Source of the DNA: Petunia secreta
Lineage: Eukaryota; Streptophyta; Magnoliopsida; Solanales; Solanaceae
Length of the DNA: 64,000 nucleotides
Assembly: GCA_029990175.1 (NCBI GenBank)
Contig: JARKIP010000049.1
Location: 11,510,001-11,574,000 of the forward strand
Reading direction: 5' to 3'
Shown here: positions 12,015-21,245 of the stretch, piece by piece
Layout of the letters: every line of letters starts with the position of its first letter
Numbering within the stretch: position 1 is the first letter of the stretch
Notes under the pieces: generated by a model
Databases searched by the model: none
Told to the model about the DNA's origin: nothing
Seen by the model: only the letters and a program-made list of their open reading frames with translations
Translations under genes and position numbers: made by a program

Positions 12015-15000
12015 ATGGATCTCAACCCAGTAAGTTATATTATGTCTAATTCATCCTTTTTTTTTTTACTTAAGTTGCTTTAGGTGCTATTTTAGTGAAA
12101 TTGATGCATTAGTTGATTTTTTGATTCTTAAAAATGGTCATTTTTGACTTAAGATTTTCTACTAATTTTATAGATCTGTATGATATAATCGAAATTTTCA
12201 TTGCGATTTGGATTGCATTCCATCTATTGAACCACTAAATAAGTACAAGTAATCAGAGACGGATGTAGGATTTGAAGATGATGGGTTCACCTTGTTAGGG
12301 GCGGAGTCATGGCGTCCCAAGTATGGTCAAATATCTTTTTATATGATGATATATTAAGGAAAAAACTGTTAGAGGATATTTAAGTGGGGACAATTCCTAC
12401 TCTCAGAGTGCAAATGTATCATCGTTTGATCAAGTGAACCATTTGAATTTTTAGAGCATGGGTTCCCCAACATCATATTAGACGTATTTTGAAAAATATA
12501 TACATAATATATCTAGTTTTGTGGGAGGAACTTGAGTTCACGTGAACCACTATTTTAAGTGTTAATCTGCCCCTGCTAGTAATAGATTTCGGATGTTCCT
12601 TTGGGGCCACCGAATAAAAAAAAAAGATTTCGGACCCATTAAATCAAATGGACTGTGGTAGAATCCCAAACTTGAACCCGTAATATTCAAATTATGGATC
12701 CACCTCTGATAGAGGTTATGGTCACCAGGTCATGCTTGATTCACATAGTTATGCAGTTTATCACCGATCCATTTGGTATAGTATTGCACAAACAGGGAGG
12801 TTGGAAAAAAAATTAGGAAGAAACAAGCTTATATGCGGTGATTAAATTGAGTTTCCTTCGTTCCATTTTTATCTCCGAAAATCATCCACTGCCGACTAAA
12901 AATTTTCTTTGCCTATTAAGCCTGCACGGTAAATTATTGGTGTTCTGTTAGTGTGTCCTAGAAGGTGGCAATTACTAATAGTTGGTGGTGTCAATAAAAG
13001 CGTAATCCTCTCCAAGCACAGTCTTAGTGCCTCGTTCATGGTTAATAGGTCTGAAAATTCCCAATATAGAATTTTTGGTTAATGTGATTTTGTAGTTCAA
13101 TGCTTGTCTTATGTTTAGACTTCTGCATATGCTATTATATATTTCTACCTATCAGCTAAGGCCTACCAAATTAGTCAATGTAATATGATTGGCTCATTTT
13201 ATCATGTTGTTGTTGTTACATACCCTGCTCTGCTGGTTTATTTTCTTTCCTTTCCCTTTCTTGCCAACCTTCCCTGCAGCTACCACCCTCAAGGAAAGTA
13301 GCGAAGAACAGATAGAAATGCTCGTTGATTCAGTGTTATAAAGCTAATTACAATGTTATTTTCCTGCGCAGCCTGCAGGGGAGAACTATGCGCACCCTAA
13401 TATATGCTTTTTCCATGTGCTCTTCAAGGTGCAGTTTAAGTTAGTTTTCTTGTTTGAATGTCTTATGTCGTAATTCTATTCACTAACACAATTGTCCTCT
13501 GCATTGGCAGGCAGCAGCACTAGCATTTTATATTCTGTCAGCTTTATTCTTTGATAGTTTTGTCATCATCTTTGTGGTAACTGTTCTCTTAGCTGCTCTC
13601 GACTTTTGGGTAGTTAAGAATGTCAGTGGACGTATCCTGGTTGGTTTGAGGTGGTGGAATGAAATAAATGATGATGGCGAGAGCATATGGAAATTTGAGT
13701 GCCTTGATCAAGAGGTGTGTAGCTTGGTCTTAGATTCTTTAGCATACGGCTTTGCTTCATAGCAACTCAGTTTCTTCAAGGTTCCTGGGTGTATTATTCT
13801 TAACATAGCTTTATATTGGTGTGTCGTACATTTATCCTTTACTTTTTATATTTCAGTCAATGGCTCGTATAAACAAGAAGGATTCCTGGCTGTTCTGGTG
13901 GACCTTGTACCTAACTGTAAGTGAAAACTGCAAGTATTCTATTAATACTGGACGTTCTAATGTTTAACATAAATAAGGAGCATCTAACTGAGTAATTAGA
14001 AACCCCAACTAAAAAGGGATTTAGATATAGTTAATTTATCGAGTAAAATACTGATTAATCACAAAAATTGAAATAAGCAGTAGACGCCGCCTTGGGTTTT
14101 AGTGTTAATAATTGCTATTTTCATGATTACTAGATAAAAGCATCTTCCAGACATTCTGTAGTGATCTTATGGACCTAATTCTGGAAAGTGAAGTAGTTCA
14201 CTGTGGGTTGATGTTCTGCATCTGATACATTTAGTTTCTTGTAGGCGGTTGCCTGGATCTTTTTTGCGATATTCTCCCTCATCAGGTTCCAAGCTGACTA
14301 CCTCCTTGTAGTTGGAGTTTGCTTGACTCTCAGCATAGCCAACATCATTGGCTTTACAAGGTGCCGCAAAGGTGTGTATATACTGCATGCTCTGAACGCT
14401 TCCGTGCCTGACAATATGAGTTAGAATTTATCCTTTTTGGGTACCTAGCTTTTCATTAGATTATAATAAAAGTTGTTCTGATCTCTGCTGGATATTTTTC
14501 GTCAATTCTACTGCAGTCTTAAGCCAAACAGTTAAGGATTGAGCTAATTTAGTCTGCATGGTGGATGTTGCCAGCGTTGTTAAAGTTTGAATTTGCATTG
14601 TTGTTAAAATGGCACCACGGCACCTTTTGTAAATCGGTTGGTGAAGTCAAATGCTTTCTATGTCTGCATACTCTACTGAACATATTTTTCCCTCTGAGCT
14701 CTAATGGAAGCTCTGACAAGTGACAACAGCTTTATGAAAGATATAGAAGGATAAAGCTGTCTCCGTGCTTGTTCTACGTTATTTTGTGATATGGTGATGA
14801 CAAAGTGTCTTTTGATTCTATATTGAGCTTAGCTTGAACCTACATGCGTGTTTCAGTTGTCATTTTATATCTCGACACCTAGTCTGTCCTATGTCAAATG
14901 CTATTTTCTTTCTGTGTTACAACCTGCTACGTCATTATCAGTCTTCACGTAAAAATGTGTGTGTTGCTTCTATCCAGATGCAAAGAAGCAGCTTCAAGCA

Positions 15001-15066
15001 TTTGCAACCCAGACACTTGCTTCTCGAGTCACCTCTACCATGCAATCGGCGTTTAGTGTTTTTTGA
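12015..15066 (+). CDS. ECH: ECHIDNA (TVP23-family trans-Golgi membrane protein), six exons
   Basis: Exons read by eye are 12015-12029, 13372-13428, 13511-13714, 13857-13916, 14245-14371 and 14978-15066. They total 552 nt, a 183-residue protein plus stop; the Arabidopsis protein is about the same size. All introns are GT-AG and all junctions keep frame. The first exon is only MDLNP. Family hallmarks are the start of exon 2 (ENYAHP...FFHVLFK), hydrophobic segments in exons 3 and 5, DFWVVKNVSGR and LVGLRWWNEI in exon 3, and a cytosolic tail rich in Q, S and T. In plants ECHIDNA acts at the trans-Golgi network with YIP4 proteins in secretion and cell elongation. Intron 1 (about 1.3 kb) contains a MITE. 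No damage is seen. Confidence 0.93.
12254..12708. repeat. MITE-like element in ECHIDNA intron 1
   Basis: The left end reads CAGAGACGGATGTAGGATTT and the right end, reverse-complemented, reads CAGAGGTGGATCCATAATTT, so they form an imperfect terminal inverted repeat. Inside are GGGTTCACC-type words common in Solanaceae non-autonomous repeats. A diverged relative lies at 50744-51261. No coding capacity is seen. Confidence 0.6.
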
Positions 15067-16648
15067 ACAATTTCTATACAGCGAGTTGGGTATGGGAGCT
15101 CTTAGACATCAACTGTTATGCACGATCATGTATTTGGATGATATTGTACTTCTGTAAACAGTCAGGATAGCACATATGGGAAGAATGAATGTGAAACTTC
15201 AACATTTGGTTTTCTTAAACTTCCCTTGATTGAGGTTTTGTACATGCCGAGTATGAAGGAACTGGAGATACAATTTTGTTCAGCTTGGTTTTCTGGAACC
15301 CAATGGTTTCATTTCTTTTTGTTATGGTTAACTTTGTACTTGAGTATATGGATTTTAAGCTGTCCACATCTGATGAAGAAATGGATTAATAAGATAAGAC
15401 TGTTACGAAGGCTTCCATGGTTTGATTCAAGAAACATATCAATATTTTGTTCTCTGTAAAATTGGTTTTCTATTTCTTCAATTAATTTACTTTTCTGAAA
15501 TGATTTATAAAGGTGATACTATTTTTTTGTGAATATGTTTAGTTATGTTAGTATGTTTAGGTTCTACACTTTCTACGAGTCTTATAGGCCTTGTCAAAAA
15601 ATTTTATGCTAGTAGAAAATAAAGATGAACTTCTCTAGTCTCCTCATTTTCATTTCAATTCTGCATAACGTTGATATGAGAATGGAGATGTCTTTAAATG
15701 GAAAACCATGGACGTGAAAATTTGTATAGGTGACCTTAATTTGTGATTGGGACTGAAACATAGTTGTTGTAGTTAAATTATTTTTCTGGCTTACCTGATG
15801 TTAGCTCAACTTAGTTGCTTACTCGATCTAAAATGTTGGTTAAATGCCCTATATATCCACCTTTAAGTGGAGGGGCACATTCACTCAAGATGCATGGCAA
15901 CGAGAAAGATGAGGCTCTTCTAATTCAAATTCGCTCATGGCTAATATAGGTGTTCACAGCTAGCTAGTTCAGAAATCACTTAAGAGATTAATATTGTCCT
16001 ATTAGAGTATGTTGTAGCTCCAAAGAGATAAAAGATTCATTTCAGTAATCAGAGGCAGGGCAGGGCAGGAAGGCATGCCTCCAGCTTCTTAGTGATATTA
16101 TTCATTCGATTGGCAGGTCAAATTGATTCATAGTCTCTAGATCCATATTTATACAAAGATTAGTGATTGAGGATTTGTCAACTCATATAATAATTACTTT
16201 AAAACTAAAATTCATCATATTAAACTCGAACACGGTCGTACATTTGTAGCTTTCTACTTCTTTCTTTAGTGTAACATTTGTAACTTTATTTAAACTACAA
16301 ATAATTTTATTATAAGAAATTGGAGAAAAAACTTCTCCTCATATAGTTCCTTCAGCAAAGCTTCCCCGAGTTTATCTCCAAAATTTTCTCAATCAAAGAA
16401 AGCAAAACCACCAAAAATTTCATTAGTCATACTGTCATTTCTAACACAAAAGTCAAAACAAACTCCAAATATACAATTAACACATAAACTAAGGTTCCAA
16501 AATTTCTTCCTCCTTGTTGGTGTCAATTACACCAATCTCAAACACCAGCAGGGAAACAAAAAACAACAATCCCTGACTCTTCATTCACCTTTCTCATCTT
16601 CACCGTCGCCGTCGCCGTTACCGCATCCATATATTCACAAGAAATCTA
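15067..16648. other. Spacer between ECHIDNA and the calmodulin-like gene
   Basis: It holds the ECHIDNA 3' UTR, then A+T-rich sequence with no recognised gene. Frames at 15226-15459 and nearby show no domain. The last 60 bases before 16649 contain CGTCGCCGTCGCCGT, likely 5' UTR of the calmodulin-like gene. Confidence 0.5.
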
Positions 16649-17116
16649 ATGGATGCGGACGAGCTAATGCGAGTATTCCAAATATTCGACAGGAACGGCG
16701 ACGGACGAATAACAAAACAAGAACTAAGCGATTCATTACAAAACATGAACATATTTATACCTGATCATGAGCTAGAACAAATGCTACAAACATTCGACGT
16801 AAATGGTGACGGTTACGTAGACATTGACGAATTTGGCATACTTTATAAAACTATCATAACGGAAGAAACGTCAACAGATGAAGAGGAAGAAGACATGCGT
16901 GAAGCGTTCAATGTTTTTGATCAAAATGGAGATGGTTTTATAACCGTCGATGAATTGAAATCTGTGTTATCATCACTTGGATTAAAACAAGGCGGGACAG
17001 CTGAAGATTGTAAGAAAATGATCAAGAAAGTTGATGTGGATGGAGATGGAAGAGTTAATTTTAATGAGTTTAAGTTAATGATGAGAGGGGGTGCTAGTTT
17101 TGCTGCTTTCACTTAA
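16649..17116 (+). CDS. Calmodulin-like protein with four EF-hands (CML3/CML7-like)
   Basis: An intronless frame of 155 residues. Four canonical calcium loops are present: residues 14-25 (DRNGDGRITKQE), 50-61 (DVNGDGYVDIDE), 91-102 (DQNGDGFITVDE) and 129-140 (DVDGDGRVNFNE). All have Asp at positions 1, 3 or 5 as expected and Glu at position 12. An acidic linker (about residues 72-82) joins the two lobes. The C-terminus, RGGASFAAFT, is short, with no membrane anchor or prenylation box. The protein is expected to be a soluble calcium sensor. The ATG at 16649 starts directly at the family N-terminus. A partial copy follows about 0.5 kb downstream. Confidence 0.92.
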   Translation: MDADELMRVFQIFDRNGDGRITKQELSDSLQNMNIFIPDHELEQMLQTFDVNGDGYVDIDEFGILYKTIITEETSTDEEEEDMREAFNVFDQNGDGFITVDELKSVLSSLGLKQGGTAEDCKKMIKKVDVDGDGRVNFNEFKLMMRGGASFAAFT

Positions 17117-17469
17117 TTAATTTTGTTCTTTCAACATAATGTTGTTGTCATAGATAAAGAAAAGAACAAGGTGAAGATTTATCCTTCATATAGTTTGCTA
17201 CATGTACAAAATAGCTTTGATTTGTTCTTTTTTTTTTCCTTTCAATTTTCTTGAAGTTTTTTGTGCATCTCAAAGGCTTTTGCGTTAATGACAGAGAAAT
17301 TAATTTTGTTTTTTATTAAATATGTTTTGAGTTATGATTTATTTTGCTTTTCATCCTTGTTCTATTTGACTAAGCTTATTTAACCTAAATTGAGCTTAGA
17401 GGTTTGCTACTGCCTCACCGATTCCACTTCTTCTTCTTTTTTCCTTTTCTCTTTGGCCATATTTTGTGG

Positions 17470-17580
17470 TGATTTGTATTTTTTTGTATATGTATATATG
17501 TTGTGTATATTTATGTATTTTTGTATGTGTATATGTGTATGCGTTGTGTACGTATTGTTTTGTATCTTGTATGTGTCTAT
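17470..17580 (+). repeat. TGTATA/TGTGTA-rich tract
   Basis: Irregular repeats of TGTATATGTATA, TGTGTATATT and TGTATGTG lie directly before the partial calmodulin-like copy. A closely similar tract lies at about 30900-31140 downstream of the first PMEI-type gene. It encodes only low-complexity Y/V/C/I-rich frames. Confidence 0.65.
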
Positions 17581-17583
17581 GTG

Positions 17584-17821
17584 TATGCGTGAAGCTTTTA
17601 ATGTTTTTGATCAAAATGGAGAAGGTTTTATAACCGTTGATGAATTGAAATCTGTTTTATCATCGCTTGGATTAAAACAAGGCGAGACAGCTGAAGATTG
17701 TAAGAAAATAATTAAGAAAGTTGATGTGGATGGATATGGAAGAGTTAATTTTAATGAGTTTAAGTTAATGATGAGAGGGGGGGGGGGGGGGGGGTTACGA
17801 GTTTTGCTGTTTTCACTTAAT
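17584..17821 (+). pseudogene. Partial tandem copy of the calmodulin-like gene (EF-hands 3 and 4 only)
   Basis: The sequence matches the second half of the 16649-17116 gene from MREAFNVFDQNG to the stop, and the 3' flank is also copied. The N-terminal lobe is absent and is replaced by a TGTATA-rich tract (about 17470-17580). EF-hand 3 has Glu for Asp at loop position 5 (DQNGEGF) and EF-hand 4 has Tyr for Asp at loop position 5 (DVDGYGR). A run of about 17 G at 17777-17793 disrupts the C-terminal codons. A longer frame opens upstream through the TGTATA tract by chance. A functional calcium sensor is unlikely. Confidence 0.88.
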
Positions 17822-17900
17822 TAATTACTAGCAATTATTTTTTAATGAATTCATTTTTTTCCCAACATGAGCGTGTTTTCATAGATAAAAGAAAAAAAAT

Positions 17901-18272
17901 GGAGGTTTACGAAAATACCCATCAAAATCAAAATATTTACCCAGCTCATCAATAAGTTTTATATTTACAAGCCCTACCCATAAACTATTTACATGTATTA
18001 TCCATCTAGGCTTGTATACTAGTGTTATTTATGCAGTATACTTTAAAGGTATATACCCATATCTAGACTTGTATACTATTATTTATGCAGTATACCTTAC
18101 CTTTAAGGTATACTACCTTTAAGGTATACACCCATAAGGTACAACAAAGGTATACAATAATAAATAGGTAGGTTGGGTAAATACTTTTAATTTCATGAGT
18201 AGTGTAATTTTTAATGAATAGGCTTGTAAATACTTTTAATTTCATCGGTATATAGTGTAAAATACCAAAAAA
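17901..18272 (+). repeat. Short interspersed non-autonomous repeat, copy 1
   Basis: It begins GGAGGTTTACGAAAATACCC and ends near CATCGGTATATAG. The same element is present in the opposite orientation at 35273-35516. This copy has an extra internal duplication (about 18010-18120) around GTATACTA...TATGCAGTATAC. It is inserted in the duplicated 3' flank of the calmodulin-like gene: flank resembling 17114-17170 lies before it and flank resembling 17180-17300 after it. Confidence 0.7.
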
Positions 18273-18423
18273 AAAAAAAAAAATGATGTGAAGATTTATC
18301 CTTCTTATAGTTTGGTTACGTGTACAAAATAGCTTTGATTGATTCCTTTTTTTTTTTTCCTTTCAAAATTTCCTAAAGTTTGTGCATCTTAGAGGCTTTT
18401 ATCTTAATGATAGAGAAATTCAT

Positions 18424-19074
18424 TGTATTGGGTTAAATCCGTCGTCATCAAAGTTGGTGACTAAGCATCCACGTAGGACGACATGTAGACGACACATGGC
18501 TGTGAATGGACATAAAGGCAATGGATAAGATCGAAGATGAACAGTTACAACGGATAGGTGAACAGTCGCCACGGCCAGAAAAGTCGCGGCTCATCAATCA
18601 AGGCAGTTCAAAATAAGAATCTTATCCACAAACAACGCAACTGCTCGACTAATGAGTTACAACTGCTTGTGAACGGACACATAACTACCTATATATTGTA
18701 ATCTAAGTCACGAGCATTGAATCTAATGCTTCTCTGAACCTACACTTGTATTCAAACTATTTACTAGCATTCAATTCTTTATCTCCAGCGAATATTTATT
18801 ATTACTGATAATCGAAAGATCTTTTTTATTGTTCCATTGACTGAATATCACAAAGAGTACGAGGAAGGGAATTTAATCAAGTCTAAACGGCCTGAGCACG
18901 GTTTCTTTTTTGTTCGAATATTCATTTATTATATCGCATTGATTGCATCTTTATTTCTTCGCATTTATTACTGTCATTTATATCTTTCCATAAAGAGCAT
19001 TTAATCTCGACCGTGACTCCGCTCTATAAATTTAATTGTAAATTAACCTAATAAAATGAAATTACGGTTAAACA
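18424..19074 (+). repeat. 5' LTR of the plus-strand Tat-type copy
   Basis: It is 651 bp, starts TGTATTGGG and ends GGTTAAACA, followed by ATT and then the PBS. A TATA-like word lies at about 18689-18697. Compared by eye with the LTR at 24514-25129 there are about five substitutions and one 7-bp indel (ATTATTG absent here near 19010), so the copies are young or recently homogenised. Confidence 0.88.
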
Positions 19075-19077
19075 ATT

Positions 19078-19097
19078 TGGCGACCACAGTGGGAGCC
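19078..19097 (+). other. Primer binding site of the Tat-type element
   Basis: The site begins TGGCGACCACAGTGGGA three bases after the LTR. It starts with TGG and resembles the Tat/Ogre primer site pattern. The same site is present in inverted orientation at 28627-28646. Confidence 0.65.
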
Positions 19098-19192
19098 GGT
19101 CAATAACTTCCGTAGGTTAATCGCTCGTCGTATTTTACTCTTTATTCGTTTTCTCTTCGCTCGCTGGTTCTCCCCATTTTCTTTTTGTCAAA

Positions 19193-20248
19193 ATGGCAGA
19201 TAACAACTCGCACAACAACGCTCCCATTGAAGGGCAACAAGACCTCAACGCTGCGGAGCAGGTAAACCAGAATTTGGCCGGGGACGAGCAGCAAGATGTT
19301 CCCCTCGCAGACGACGACGTGATCCCCATTGCAGAGGACGAGAATGTGCTCCCAGCGGAACAGGAGAACGAGCACAGTCAGCAAGGTAGCAGAAATAGCC
19401 GCCATTCTGGCCGAGGAAACGTCGGCCAGGGGGCTGGAGGATCTAGAAGACCCAATGGCCCTGGGAATTCGAGGAACTCTCAAGACGCTATCCTTGAATT
19501 CATACGGCAACAGGCTGAGATCAACAGGAAAATACGGGAAGCTATCGACAGCCTACGAGGACAGAACCTGCCAAACACGGGAAATCCACCCATGGGACGT
19601 CCAAGGGATGCTTCACCGTCTCATGCCTCGAGGCGCGCTGAAAATCAGAATGCAGGATCAGCGGTGCCAACAGAGATGAGCGAAGTCATGGAGGCCCTCA
19701 CCAAGCAGTTCAAAGAAAGCCAGGAGGCCCTGCAGCGCTCTCTTCATGAGAGGATTGACCAGATCCCTCGATTCTTATCCGGGGTTCTTTGGGCATATAG
19801 AACAACCACAAAAATGAGCACCGGGGAGGCGCCCTATTCTTTAGTATATGGTTCTGATGCACTGATTCCAGTCGAAATTGGCGAGCCAAGCCTACGCTAT
19901 GCCCATGCAACCGTAGAATCTAATTCAGTCAACCTCTCCGAGGAATTGGATTTTCTAGAAGAACGCAGGGAATTAGCACTGATACGAGTAGTGGCTCAGA
20001 AAGAAAGGGTAGAGCAATATTATAATCGGGGACTGAGGCTACGTAACTTCGAAGTCGGGGACTTTGTATTGCGTAGGGTCTCCCAGAGTACGCAAGAGGC
20101 AAACGTCGGCAAACTTGGTCCAAACTGGGAGGGTCCCTACAAGGTGGTTGCATCAGCTGGTAAGGGTTCATACCGTTTGGCACGACCAGATGGATCGCTT
20201 CTACCCAGCAGTTGGAACGTGACTCACTTGAAGAGGTACTACTTCTAA
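19193..20248 (+). CDS. In-frame fusion of Gag N-terminus to integrase C-terminus (351 aa)
   Basis: Residues 1-192 match the hydrophilic Gag N-terminus of the minus-strand copy at 28531 with only a handful of changes. At about 19768 the sequence jumps in frame to the end of integrase: GVLWAYRTTTKMSTG, then SLVYGSDALIPVE, then a C-terminal domain with LGPNWEGPYKV and the closing THLKRYYF. The Gag core, zinc knuckle, protease, RT, RNase H and the integrase catalytic triad are removed. The start is the same ATG as in the full gag. The frame is open from ATG to stop. It has no enzymatic site and would depend on helper elements. Whether it is translated or useful is unknown. Confidence 0.85.
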   Translation: MADNNSHNNAPIEGQQDLNAAEQVNQNLAGDEQQDVPLADDDVIPIAEDENVLPAEQENEHSQQGSRNSRHSGRGNVGQGAGGSRRPNGPGNSRNSQDAILEFIRQQAEINRKIREAIDSLRGQNLPNTGNPPMGRPRDASPSHASRRAENQNAGSAVPTEMSEVMEALTKQFKESQEALQRSLHERIDQIPRFLSGVLWAYRTTTKMSTGEAPYSLVYGSDALIPVEIGEPSLRYAHATVESNSVNLSEELDFLEERRELALIRVVAQKERVEQYYNRGLRLRNFEVGDFVLRRVSQSTQEANVGKLGPNWEGPYKVVASAGKGSYRLARPDGSLLPSSWNVTHLKRYYF

Positions 20249-20367
20249 GTGGTACAGGGGTTAGTGTTTCTATCCATTTTATGTTACTTATATGCCTTCG
20301 TTCTCTTTTAAGTTGCTCTGTTTTCTTATCTTTGTCTAAATGGTACTAACGGTCTTCAAAAGGCCAG

Positions 20368-20441
20368 ATCCATTTAGCTCAACTGGTAGAGCTCGAAGTC
20401 CTCGTGCTTCGCGGCTGTGGGTTCAAATCCCGCAACGGACA
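20368..20441 (+). tRNA. tRNA-like cloverleaf (pseudogene or tRNA-derived insert) inside the retrotransposon
   Basis: Seventy-four bases fold by eye as a cloverleaf. The acceptor stem is ATCCATT/AACGGAC (5 of 7 pairs; the two misfits are A-C, as left by G to A change). The D arm is GCTC/GAGC with loop AACTGGTA. The anticodon stem is CGAAG/CTTCG with an 8-nt loop. The T arm is GTGGG/CCCGC with loop TTCAAAT. Pol III A-box (TAGCTCAACTGG) and B-box (GGTTCAAATCC) are both present. The 8-base anticodon loop makes the identity unclear and argues against a working tRNA. It lies 119 bp after the Gag-integrase stop codon. Confidence 0.6.
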
Positions 20442-20576
20442 CATTCCTCTTTTGGTTATATGTGTTCTCAGATTCAGCGCTTCACCCATTGTCTTTTCAT
20501 GTCTGAAATTACGAAATTTCAACATAAAAACAGTGGGGTGGCGAGGGCCCCAGTAGGCCAAAGTCCCGGCTAACAT

Positions 20577-21245
20577 AGGTGATCTTCGAGCAGAGCAAGG
20601 TCATTCGCTAAAAGCACGGCTAAGCAAAATCAAGTAAGTTCAATAGAACTATTTTACTTGTGCCATATTATTTTCTACATTTTGCGGTCAGTATCCGCTC
20701 AAGTCCCACAACTTTACGACCAGACAATCTTGTGTTCTAATTTACGACCAAACAATCCTACGTTCTGGTCATTGGGTTACTTGTCCTTTTCAATAGAAAT
20801 AACAGGGCAGCCTTAACCAAACCAAATTTTTTCTGCGAAAACTTTCAACTGTCAAATATGATAAGCAAAGTTTATCGCAAAACCGTCTTACACGGTCAAA
20901 TTTCAGTCAGCCTAAACGACCTGGTTTCGTTCAGCTCAGAGAGCCTGACTTCAGTCATCTTAACTAAGGGTAGCTTAACCTGGTTACGATCTGCGCAGAT
21001 TAACACCAAAAAGGGAACTCAGACACTAAGATTTGAAACATAATCTTGACCTCTGAAAACCTCACTAAGCAGTAAACAACAACAACATTCATATAAGTGA
21101 GACTTGAAAGACTAAAAATGGTCGTCAAGCCTCAACCAGTCAGACAAAAGAGGAAAACAGCCAAAATATACATTCATTCATAAAATTAACGAATATTCGG
21201 AGTTAACAACATCCAACAAATTTACAAGAAGGACTAGACAAGGCA
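20577..21245 (+). other. Untranslated spacer of the Tat-type element
   Basis: It lies between the tRNA-like segment and the stop of the antisense gene. No domain-bearing frame is seen. It is moderately structured sequence with words such as TACGACCA and TTCTGGTC repeated near 20720-20765. Confidence 0.45.

Noticed and set aside
14834..15157. 107-codon plus-strand frame overlapping the last ECHIDNA exon
   Set aside because: It uses a different frame and runs through an intron; the spliced ECHIDNA model explains the exon.
20340..20576. 77- and 65-codon frames on both strands
   Set aside because: They cross the tRNA-like segment; the RDLNPQP-like peptide is the usual translation of a reversed pol III B-box.
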